Source of the DNA: Tranzscheliella williamsii | Taxonomy: Eukaryota > Basidiomycota > Ustilaginomycetes > Ustilaginales > Ustilaginaceae | DNA: 16,859 nt | Assembly: GCA_023212725.1 (NCBI GenBank) | Contig: JALBYF010000128.1 | Location: forward strand, 1-16,859 | Direction of reading: 5' to 3' | Shown: positions 8,786 to 16,774 of the stretch, piece after piece | How the letters are laid out: each line of letters begins with the position of its first letter | How positions within the stretch are numbered: position 1 is the stretch's first letter | Notes under the pieces: generated by a model | The model's database searches: none | What the model saw: only the letters and a program-made list of their open reading frames with translations | What the model was told of the DNA's origin: nothing | Made by a program: the position numbers and the translations under genes

Positions 8786-8813
8786 CTGTGACTTCGCCCG
8801 GCGGCGGTCACAG
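8786..8813. repeat. GC-rich hairpin with 11 paired positions
   Basis: CTGTGAC (8786-8792) pairs with GTCACAG (8807-8813). Inside, CGCC (8795-8798) pairs with GGCG (8803-8806), with a two-base TT bulge and a 4-nt loop. It is one of the strongest short folds in the intergenic region. No known RNA class is recognised. Confidence 0.65.
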
Positions 8814-9366
8814 TTTCCTGTCGCTCCCGGCGCAGCGCTGAGCGGAGCCACCTCGGATCGAGCTTAGAGGCCGATAAAAGCGCCGACGCGCGACACTTTA
8901 CAGCGCGCAGCCCCGGTCCCCTTGGCATTCACGATTCTTACACCGTCGGACCGCGTACACGCCAGCGGCTCGCTGACGAAAACCTCCTCGTTTTATCCCC
9001 GACACACGCCGAGCCCATTTCGACGCACGACCCTGACCCACCTCTACGACCACGACCACGACCGCACCCATCGGCCATCGACAGCCACGGTCGCAAGCTG
9101 TGCCTACCCCGTCATCCTGCGGCACGATTCAGCCTCGGCTCGATTCTCACACCGAAACCCGCGAACAAAGCGCTATGATGACGTCTTTGGCCACGGCGGC
9201 GGCGACGTCAGTAGTGGGAGTGGGAGTGGTGGACGGCTGCAGGGGCAGGGCAGGTGTGTTTGGTTATTGGGCACTGCGAAAGTTTCACGCGTTCAAACCC
9301 GTTTTTAGTAAAGGATTGTGTTGCTGCAGTTAATGTTTTACATACCCGCCAGTTTGTTACCGCTCC

Positions 9367-9802
9367 GTTGCCGCTTTGGCGGTGGCAGTTTTGCAGGCAG
9401 ATGGCAAAGCGTTGCCACTGTTTTGGTGGGGAGGTAGGCACTGTGCAGGCGGGTATAAGCCATACACAATCACAGTGCTTTACAACGACAGCGCTTTACA
9501 ACAACAAGCGCTATGCTAGTTAGGTGCCGCTTGGTTGTCGCTTTTACCCCGGCCCTCTTGCAGACAAATGGTTGAGCGTTGCCAGTACTTTGGCGGGAGA
9601 AAGTGGGTGCATGTACAAGCGGGTAGTGTAAACTCGATTCTTGCAATGCAAAACAACCTCGGGCTGATTAAACGTACACTTCGGTACTAAGCCATAAGTA
9701 GTATGAGCGCTTTACAAACGCTTACAAGCGCTTACAAGCGCTTTGCAACGTCACACGCTATGCCAGCGAGGCGACAATCTGTTGCTACTCTGGCGGTGGC
9801 AC
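9367..9802 (+). repeat. Diverged tandem duplication of about 170 bp
   Basis: The segment at about 9391-9460 resembles the one at about 9557-9632: both run TTGCAG..ATGG...GCGTTGCCA followed by TTGG(T/C)GGG, then TGCA...GCGGGTA. A third partial copy is suggested by 22 positions at 9367-9388 and 9781-9802 that share 18 bases around TGGCGGTGGCA. The copies are old. The segment may belong to a repeat family. Confidence 0.5.
9711..9740 (+). repeat. Short 10-bp tandem repeat with AGCGCT palindromes
   Basis: TTTACAAACG is followed by two exact copies of CTTACAAGCG, and a diverged unit follows. The 6-bp palindrome AGCGCT occurs at 9706-9711, 9727-9732 and 9737-9742, and also at 9490-9495 and 9507-9512 in the preceding part of the duplication. 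Confidence 0.7.
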
Positions 9803-9884
9803 ACCGGCCGTCCGCTGGCTGAACGCCGCCAGTCTACCTTGCGGGACTCAGTAGGCACAGGCGACGGGAGCAGTGTAACTCCGT

Positions 9885-10010
9885 CTGTCCGTCGTGTCCC
9901 TCTGCCCGTCTGTCCCTCTGTCCCTCTGTGCGTCTGGCGTCTGTGAGTCTATCCGTCTTTCTCTCCTATCTGTCCGTCTGTTCCTTGTCTGTCTGTGTCT
10001 GTCTTTTCTG
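9885..10010 (+). repeat. Imperfect pyrimidine-rich CTGTCC-like tract
   Basis: Low-complexity sequence dominated by GTCTGTCC, CCTCTG and GTCTGT words on the plus strand. It is an impure minisatellite-like tract, likely unstable in length, with no coding meaning. Confidence 0.65.
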
Positions 10011-10788
10011 GGCAAATTAAGGTGAGGAGAGCAGTGGACAAAACCAAGGCGTTAGCAGACTTTGGCCTTGGTCTGCCAGCAACTTTGGCAGTACAGGAGC
10101 AATAGCGTGGAGGACGCGTTGTCCTTTGACAGCCATTCAGCAGGGAACGGACAAGCGGATTTGGTGCGCAACGGACGTCGCGTCGCCTATGACTATGCCA
10201 TGCTTTTGTACTGATGAACCCTCTTATAACAACGCCGAACAAGTTGGTAGGGCAGCTTGCCACACGCAGCCAAAGGCTGCCTTGTCTAGTGCTGGCTTTG
10301 ACCTTTGTTTAAAGCAAGGGAGAGCAACAGGCAGATAGAAGCGGGCTCTTGTCCGTCACCTCTAATTAGCTAGTGCGTGTATTTATCGAGTCTCGGTTTT
10401 CCAGATTTCGCACTCTTTAACCTACGTAAATCAACCAGATGTGAAGATGCTGCGTCCTACGCACGGGCAATTTAAGCCGTGGCAATGGGCGCAAGGACCC
10501 AGGGCCACCCTGACGAGGCCGGTTGCCTTAGAGCCCCAACAATTCACTTCACTCCCGGGCGTGTCGTTTCCGGTGAACAAAGACCAAGGTAGCGTTTCCC
10601 TTATGACAGGAAGTGCAGGCCAAGTCGTTTTTTGCTGAAGCATTGTCCGAAACCCAAACTTGCGTAGGAAAGAAAGATCATGCGACCTCCGTGTGATCTT
10701 TCCGCAGCGGCGCTCGACGACGCTGCACGATGATGATGCTCAAAGTCGGGTTGGTAACATGTTTATTGTTCGGCGTTTACTGCTATGC

Positions 10789-10823
10789 TTTTTCGACGTA
10801 ATATTGTGTTTGTTTTTCGACGT
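10789..10823 (+). repeat. Direct repeat TTTTTCGACGT, 24-bp period
   Basis: The 11-mer occurs exactly at 10789-10799 and 10813-10823. Related TTCGACATT and GTCGACGTTA sequences follow near 10876 and 10896. The surrounding 100 bp are T-rich. Confidence 0.6.
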
Positions 10824-11540
10824 TATTCGTTTGTGCTTTTTATATCCATTAGTGCAATGTCTTCATGGCGGCAAGTTTCGACATTTATGTAATAATGGTC
10901 GACGTTAGCGCCTAGACTGAAGGGGTAGTAGCGTCAGGTTTCGCTATGATACAGTCTGTGGTATGAGAGTAATGCGACGAGCCTGACATGCTAGCAGATG
11001 CTCCCCAATGCTAGTGTGATGCGAAGCGAAGAAGTGCTGCCCATGTGCAGTGTGAGAGATGGACTATGCGGATCTGAACGGGGTTCTTGTTGTGTGTGCT
11101 CGGCAGTCGCACGCTTTGGGTGATAAACGTCGCGAGTGGGATCTGTGATCAGCTTGGGCGGTGCGGCTTGTTATCGGTAATGGTTGTATTGAAAAGCTCG
11201 GTGGCGGGTTAGATAACTGTATATCATATGTCAAGGGCGGCAAAAAGCTTGCAAGCAAATCGCGTTCCCGAGTGACACACGTTTAAACGCCAGCTGCACA
11301 CATCAAAGTTCGACGCGCCGGCTGCAGCGCATAAATCAGAGCCAGCTGCTGTCGCGTCCTGCCTGTCGTAATCGTGTTTACCTGTCCAGCGGCATCGTGT
11401 TTGCATGGCTAGCAGCGGCTTCTCTATTAGTGCAGACGCGCGCCAGTACCTGACCCGTCTTTTTAACTGTGGGACTCACTTATATTTACATGGGATTAGG
11501 CAGCTTTCGCCACTAAGAGGCTAGCGCTGTCAAGCCACTG

Positions 11541-11585
11541 TTTTGACTTTCTTGACATCGACATTTTGACTTTTTTGACGTCGAC
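11541..11585 (+). repeat. TTGAC-rich tandem repeat, about 23 bp unit
   Basis: TTTTGACTTTCTTGACATCG and then ATTTTGACTTTTTTGACGTC form two near copies. The segment contains four TTGAC words and a TGACGTCG that is one base from a CRE-type bZIP site (TGACGTCA). Confidence 0.55.
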
Positions 11586-12210
11586 AGCATTTCCATCCCC
11601 CGACGGCTTCCACCGCGCACGCCGCCGTTTTCCGATGCCAAGTTGGGTGCCTCACAGCCAGAAAAATGAGTAGCCACCGCTTCAATTTCGAGCCGTGATG
11701 TCATCTGGCGCGGATTTCGTCCATCCTTGCAATTGCTCTGGCGGCTGCGTCCGCTCTGATTAGTTGTACTGTACAGCACAGCCGTCTCCTCTCGAGAAAC
11801 TTGTATGTGTAATGTGCACAGACTGGCATTAGTCGCTCTTGAAGCCGTCTTGCCGCACTTCTCAAATTACACAGCCCTTTCCCCTCCATCACAACCGAGC
11901 GGCTCGATGTCTTTGGTTTCGGCTCTGCATCTGACACACTACCGTTTGAGGCTGTAATGCCATTTCATGCACCTCACATTGTTGCAGTGCAGTTCTGCTC
12001 GCTACCGTTTCCAGGTCCACGCCCACTGTCCCAGTTCATACATCGAGTTCGCGGATTGAGCCAGGTCTCCTGGTGTCAGATTTTGATCTCGGTCAGAGAC
12101 AGGCTGACAATCTGTCCATGACAGCTGTTACCTAACTCACCTACAACAATGCCGAAGGCTGCATTTCCCTTCGCTTGCCCCAGCAAATAGACAACATCTA
12201 GACTACACAT

Positions 12211-12234
12211 CCTCCCCTCACCCCCACGTCCCCC
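12211..12234 (-). other. G-rich tract on the minus strand, possible G-quadruplex
   Basis: On the minus strand the tract reads GGGGG-ACGT-GGGGG-TGA-GGGG-A-GG. Three runs of four or more G, plus a GG, could fold as an imperfect quadruplex. The same bases include GTGGGG, which fits the CreA-type SYGGRG consensus. It lies about 1.1 kb upstream of the secreted-protein gene. Confidence 0.35.
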
Positions 12235-13084
12235 ATCTCAAACGGTGTAAACACGTCTCTTGCTTGCTTCTCTGCTGGCAGGCGGCCCCAGAACACCTGC
12301 CGATCGCACGTCCTAACGTTCCATTCTAGGTCCGATCATGTACATACATGCGCAGCAAGCACCCAGAAGCACTTGGTAGCAATGACATGTTCGTATCTCC
12401 CAGTGCTCTTCGTTTCTCCCCGCCGCTCAGGCTGATATGTCTATAGTCGTGACGAGCTTCCATATCCCTTACATATCTCGCTAAAGTGTGTGAGAGGCGG
12501 TTCCATGACAGACGTGACGTGCTTTCTGTAGTTCTACCGCCACTTCCGCCACCACACCACTCCTACAAGCCGCATTGCCACACTTTCTGAGCGGCTCGCT
12601 TCTGCAATGCAGATCATCACAGAACGCAACTTCCCAGTCACGATCCTCGTCACTAAAGAAGACTCTTGTCATTTTTCTGTTGCAAATCACGAGCAGCCAA
12701 GGGATGGTCCAAACATTATCTCCATCTCACGCAGTCGACATTCCTTCTTTATGCTCCAACTTGCATCTTCACACCTCACCAGCTTGCCTCGGCAGCACTG
12801 TGGTTGATACTCATCATACCCCTGACTTCCCTGATGTGCGTGCGAGCCGAGGGTCTTGTTGACAGAAGCTCCTTGTTGCTGGCAACGGAGCGTTTTACTC
12901 GTCCATCATTATGCGCAGATTCGCAGTCGTTTCTACCTCATGGGCCTTGACCACACCCGTGCTACGCAGTGGCGCTAGAAAGCCGCGATCTCCTTCCCTC
13001 GGGATGTTGACAGGCTTCCAAAGCGCTGTGTACGATCGCTTAGTGTTTACTATCGGCCATGATCCACATCGTCGCTCGCAGTGC

Positions 13085-13346
13085 TATAAAGCTTCAGTCC
13101 ATCAAGTCGAAACACATATAACCCGACAGACCTCATCCATTCTCGCAACATTGCTAGCATCGTTCCCTCTCCCCGCCAGCGTCAAGACAGGACAGTTCCT
13201 TTCCCTCTCTCTACCTTGGCCCCTCCCCCGACCCATCTACAGCATACAAGCTCGCACAGCACAGACCAATCAGCCATAGTTCCACCTTCTGCTTCTGCCC
13301 GACTGTCTTCCACCTCGCATCGACTGCACGAATCGCAATCTCCACA
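13085..13346 (+). promoter_or_regulatory. Probable core promoter and leader of the secreted-protein gene
   Basis: TATAAA at 13085-13090 and ATATAA at 13116-13121 precede a strongly pyrimidine-rich stretch (about 13160-13230) that includes CCCCT, which matches a stress-response element (STRE). Pyrimidine-rich tracts before the start are common at highly expressed filamentous-fungal genes. A CCAATCA sequence at about 13264-13270 lies inside the likely leader. The start context CTCCACAATGAAG is favourable. The leader would be roughly 200 nt. Confidence 0.45.
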
Positions 13347-15983
13347 ATGAAGTTCTCCTCCGGTTTCACCGCTTTCATCGTGGCTTCGGTGGCAACCGCC
13401 AACCTCGCTGCGGCCGCTCCAATTGCCCCTCGCGGTCACATCGTCAGATCAGACCCTGAGGGTATCTCTAACAAGGCCATTGGCGGTAATGTCAGTCAGA
13501 ACACTCAGTCTAACCAGAAGAACCAACAGGATGCGTACAGCGATTCCGACGACTTTTTCGATGATGCTCCTCCCCCAACCCCTGCCCCCGCTCGCCAGGA
13601 CCCTCCGGCTGCAGCGCCTGCCCCTGCCCCTTCCTCTGCCCCTGCCCCTGCTCCTTCCAAAGCCCCAGCTCCTGCCCCTGCTCCTGCCAAGTCCCCCGCC
13701 CCCGCGCCTGCCTCTGCCAAAGCCCCTGCCCCTGCCTCTGCCTCGGCTAAGCCCAACAAGAACGATGGACACAAGACCGGCAAACTCATTTCCATCAATG
13801 CTTTTAACGGTAATCAGGCAAATGTTCAGGCCGCAGGCACCGGCAACCAGGGGAATGACGAGGACAGCTTCTTCGATAAGCGAAGTCCTCTGCTCGGTTC
13901 GCAGTCCGGATCCGCTGCTGGACATGGTGGTAACTCTGTCTCCAGCCAGACGAACAAGCCCGTCGCCTCCGGTGCCGGTAACTCCATCACTACCGGTGGA
14001 CCCCAGGGCTCCACCAATGACGGAACCGGCGGGGACGTCGTTCAGGACCTGACCCATTTGCTCCGAGCTCGCGGAGGAGGCCTACCCTTCTTGGGCGAGC
14101 AAGGCAAGCAAGCTGCCTCTAGTCAAGGGTTTGGCGGCTCTTCCGCTCAGAATGAGAAAAACACTCCCGTCCTTTCCGGTGTCGGCAACTCCCTGACCTC
14201 CGGAGGTAGCCAAGGGTCCCAAAACGACGGCATTGGTGGCTCGGTCGATCAGGGCCTCATGCAGCTCGAGAAGGTCGGCGGTGGCCTCTTCAGGCGTCAG
14301 TTCTTCGGCGGTCAGGGCAAGCAGGGTGCCGCTGCTGAGGGCTATGGCGGCTCCTCGCTGCAGGGACAGACGAACAAGCCCGTCTTGTCCGGCGCTGGGA
14401 ACTCACTGACCACTGGCGGTCAGCAGTACGGACAGAACGGCGGCCAGGGCGGAGACACCGACCAGGACTTCCTACAGAAGCTCGGCGCCAGCAAGCGATC
14501 GTTCCTCCCCGGTGGCTTTCAGTCAGGATCTGCTGACGGTTATGGCGGTTCTTCATCTCAGTGGCAGCAGAACGCCCCCGTCGTTTCCGGCTACGGCAAC
14601 TCGATCACCACTGGCGGCGGACAGGGCTCTGTGAACAACGGTCAGGGTGGTAGCATCGAGCAGAGCCTGGAACAGCTCTTTGGGCGCCAATTTATGGGCT
14701 CAGGCCAGGGTGTCGGCCAGACCATTCCCCAGACCGGCTCTGCCAACGCTAAGGGAGGTAACGCCCTCTTGGTCGGTCAGCACGGACCTGCGTATGTTAA
14801 CAACGGTGCCACCGCCGGCCAAGTCAACCAGTCGGCTGGTAGTCAGCAGTCCTCCGGCGAGTCTGCTACCCAGGGCACCTCCAGACAAGGTTATAACAAC
14901 TTTGGTGGTTATGTACCGCGACAATTTGAAGATATGGACCAGGGCATCTCCCAAGGTGTCAGTCAAACCGCTTCCGCTGATGCCCAGGGCGGAGACGCCG
15001 TCATGTTCGGCGGTAACGGCCCCTCCTACGTGAACAATGCGGCTACCGCAGGTGTCGTCAACCAGAATGGCAATGCAGCTCAGGATGGCCAGCAAAGCGG
15101 CACCCAGCTCGCTGAGGACCAGTTCGCTAACTATCACCGTCGCGGTCTCCTCGGCTTCGGCAACAAACAGGCTGTTGGCCAGGGCACCAACCAGATCACC
15201 AAACAGTCTGGTTCTGCTGACTCGGTCTCCGGGCCTGTCAAGGTTGTTGGTTACAAAACCACCGGCCCAGCTCCCATCGTGGTTGACAACTCGTCCCACG
15301 GCGGTAACGTTGACCAGACTAGCACAAGCGACCAGCGTAGCAAACAGGGAGCTGCACAGAACGCAGGACACAAGCGAACCGTCCAGAGCCTGACCCAGGG
15401 TAACTCGCAGACGACCAAGGCCAACGCTGACGCCAGCGCCCACGCCAGCCCTGTTGACATCGACTCCGGATTCTCCTGGACCCACGACCCCGAGCACTTC
15501 GACAACACAGCGGTTGGAGGCAAAGTTGCTCAGAGCACCAATTCAGACCAGGCCAACAAGCAGAACGCTGCTCAATCTGATAAGCGAGCCGTCCAGAGCC
15601 TGACCCAGGGTAACTCGCAGACGACCAAGGCCAACGCTGACGCCAGCGCCCACGCCAGCCCTGTCGACATCGACTCCGGATTCTCCTGGACCCACGACCC
15701 CGAGCACTTCGACAACACAGCGGTTGGAGGCAAAGTTGCACAGAGCACCAAGTCCGACCAGGCCAACAAGCAGAACGCTGCTCAGTCTACCCAACGACGA
15801 GCGCTCTCGTCTGACAGCCAGGATGGTTCCGCCGACTCTTACGGTGGCGACAGCACCTCTGGCGAGGTCAACGACAAAGGCGTCAGTGGCAACGGTCTCT
15901 CCTCCGTCCAAGGTGGCCCTCAGTCCTCTAACGGTTCTTCCACTGGTGGAGGAGTCTCGCAACTCCTTGGGCTCGGCCAATAA
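13347..15983 (+). CDS. Secreted Kex2-processed repeat polyprotein (KEP-like), Gly/Gln/Asn-rich
   Basis: 878 residues, no intron, no cysteine. A signal peptide occupies about 1-24 (hydrophobic core ending ANLAAAA-P). A first short module (45-51 IGGNVSQ) and an acidic patch lead to a Pro/Ala linker (about 74-135). Repeat units follow, separated by dibasic sites KR178-179, RR316-317, KR383-384, RR598-599, KR676-677, KR746-747 and RR817-818, and by single-Arg sites R447 and R525. Type A units (180-447) share SGxGNS(I/L)TTGG or a close variant; B units (448-677) share GPxYVNN; two C units (678-818) are almost identical; an A-like tail closes the protein. Eleven times a unit carries (G/A)-G-x-(V/I/T)-x-Q. 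There is no GPI signal or membrane segment. Known: Kex2 in the Golgi cuts after KR/RR, and fungal KEPs such as repellents yield surface or amyloid-forming peptides. Inferred: the same fate here. Alternatively it is an uncleaved cell-wall protein. Confidence 0.85.
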   Translation: MKFSSGFTAFIVASVATANLAAAAPIAPRGHIVRSDPEGISNKAIGGNVSQNTQSNQKNQQDAYSDSDDFFDDAPPPTPAPARQDPPAAAPAPAPSSAPAPAPSKAPAPAPAPAKSPAPAPASAKAPAPASASAKPNKNDGHKTGKLISINAFNGNQANVQAAGTGNQGNDEDSFFDKRSPLLGSQSGSAAGHGGNSVSSQTNKPVASGAGNSITTGGPQGSTNDGTGGDVVQDLTHLLRARGGGLPFLGEQGKQAASSQGFGGSSAQNEKNTPVLSGVGNSLTSGGSQGSQNDGIGGSVDQGLMQLEKVGGGLFRRQFFGGQGKQGAAAEGYGGSSLQGQTNKPVLSGAGNSLTTGGQQYGQNGGQGGDTDQDFLQKLGASKRSFLPGGFQSGSADGYGGSSSQWQQNAPVVSGYGNSITTGGGQGSVNNGQGGSIEQSLEQLFGRQFMGSGQGVGQTIPQTGSANAKGGNALLVGQHGPAYVNNGATAGQVNQSAGSQQSSGESATQGTSRQGYNNFGGYVPRQFEDMDQGISQGVSQTASADAQGGDAVMFGGNGPSYVNNAATAGVVNQNGNAAQDGQQSGTQLAEDQFANYHRRGLLGFGNKQAVGQGTNQITKQSGSADSVSGPVKVVGYKTTGPAPIVVDNSSHGGNVDQTSTSDQRSKQGAAQNAGHKRTVQSLTQGNSQTTKANADASAHASPVDIDSGFSWTHDPEHFDNTAVGGKVAQSTNSDQANKQNAAQSDKRAVQSLTQGNSQTTKANADASAHASPVDIDSGFSWTHDPEHFDNTAVGGKVAQSTKSDQANKQNAAQSTQRRALSSDSQDGSADSYGGDSTSGEVNDKGVSGNGLSSVQGGPQSSNGSSTGGGVSQLLGLGQ
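13563..13752 (+). repeat. Low-complexity tract encoding the Pro/Ala linker
   Basis: CCTGCCCCTGCC-type hexamers encode alternating Pro-Ala with Ser and Lys at intervals (about residues 73-135). The tract is likely to vary in length between strains. It also generates long meaningless ORFs in other frames (for example Leu/Pro-rich on the plus strand and Gly/Arg-rich on the minus strand). Confidence 0.8.
15375..15800 (+). repeat. Two near-identical 210-bp coding repeats (C units)
   Basis: The blocks from 15381 and from 15591 repeat with a period of 210 bp (70 codons). Over 15381-15541 against 15591-15751 only two bases differ (T15455/C15665 and T15530/A15740). Divergence rises toward the 3' end, where SDKR becomes STQRR. 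This fits recent duplication or ongoing gene conversion or unequal crossing-over. Confidence 0.92.
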
Positions 15984-16470
15984 ATTTATCTCTCTCTACC
16001 CTACCTCGCCTTCTTCTTTACTGTCCTTTCGACCTCTTTTCTATTCTATCGTCCTGTCCCATTCCTTTGTCTGGAACGATCTTCCTTACTTTCCGTTCGC
16101 TCCGGACCATCTGCACACGTCGATGTGACGATGCCTGTCCTCCGTGCAACGATGCAGTCTCCTTTCGCAGTCCGGAATCCCTTCACACCGTCTTGTCCTC
16201 TTTAACTCCAATATTCTCAACTATTCACTCGTTTATCTGGAATTCGACGGTTGCTTTGCTCCTCATCACGTTCATGCGCCGGTTGATATGTGTCGTCTTT
16301 GTCTTCAGTCCTTGTTTCACTCGATTGTTTCTAGACAGTCTTGTGGGTGCCATAGCTCTGCTCTAGATGACTGTGGGAAAGCAAAAGCCAGTAGTGCAAG
16401 AGTTCGAGAAAAGCATACATCAATCCGTCGTATTACCAGATCTCTTACGGCAAAGGCGTATGGCGAACCA

Positions 16471-16484
16471 ACTAGTGCACTAGT
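16471..16484. repeat. Perfect 14-bp palindrome
   Basis: ACTAGTGCACTAGT is self-complementary over all 14 bases. It could be a dimeric protein-binding site or chance. No gene start is close by inside the window. Confidence 0.75.
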
Positions 16485-16713
16485 GATACATCTACAGCGT
16501 ATTGCGCATCATAGGCGGTAAGTACCGGTTGACGCTCCGCCCCACTTCCCGCCGCCTATCTAGCTAAGACTGCCCATGGCCTTACCCGTTATCGAGGCCA
16601 CCATAGCTCGAGGCATTGATACCTTGCACAGAAAAAACATCTAATCGCTGAACAACTTCGGATTATTGCTCCGATCTGGTGTAGGGCGTTTCAAATTGGA
16701 CCTGGGAATCCAG

Positions 16714-16774
16714 AAACTCGAGTTTTTGTCGCAAAAACCAGGTCATCCTCCGCGTTTTGCGACGCAGAAACGCG
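16714..16774. repeat. Cluster of short inverted and direct repeats
   Basis: AAACTCGAGTTT (16714-16725) is a perfect palindrome. GTTTTTG (16722-16728) pairs with CAAAAAC (16732-16738) across TCG. CGCGTTT (16751-16757) pairs with AAACGCG (16768-16774). The words CAGAAACTCGAGTTTTTG and CAGAAACGCGAGTTTTTG repeat about 55 bp apart, differing at one position. The set looks like a small structured or duplicated element. Confidence 0.65.

Larger units (their letters stand above)
7980..13084. other. Gene-free intergenic region between divergent genes
   Basis: About 5 kb with no ORF that looks like a real gene. The longer ones (8922-9308, 8898-9125, 9949-10263, 11513-11779, 12575-12862) overlap one another in several frames, start or stop arbitrarily and carry no domain. 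The region is rich in short repeats, which are listed separately: CCGCTC motifs at 8239-8543, a hairpin at 8786-8813, CGACCA triplication at about 9049-9066, a diverged duplication at 9367-9802, a pyrimidine-rich CTGTCC-like tract at 9885-10010, TTTTTCGACGT repeats at 10789-10823, TTGAC repeats at 11541-11585, and a C-rich tract at 12211-12234. It may hold a non-coding transcript or distal control elements, or be decayed repeat DNA. Confidence 0.5.

Noticed and set aside
8898..9308. Overlapping ORFs on both strands in GC-rich DNA
   Set aside because: The simple CGACCA repeats and GC bias keep several frames open at once; no domain or splice structure was seen.
9711..9740. CRISPR-like array
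   Set aside because: The units are 10 bp, contiguous and without spacers, and the genome is eukaryotic.
12481..13279. Several short ORFs just upstream of the secreted-protein gene
   Set aside because: They overlap in all frames in promoter-like DNA with TATA and pyrimidine-rich tracts; no domain.
13423..14052. Long plus-strand ORF rich in Leu/Pro inside the secreted-protein gene
   Set aside because: It is an out-of-frame reading of the CCTGCC hexamer tract and lacks any domain.
13449..14057. Long minus-strand ORF rich in Gly/Arg
   Set aside because: Antisense of the same low-complexity tract; the sense frame has a signal peptide, ordered repeats and dibasic sites.
14700..15980. Long minus-strand ORFs antisense to the repeat units
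   Set aside because: They are open only because the repeats are GC-rich and lack antisense stops; they repeat with the coding units and have no domain.
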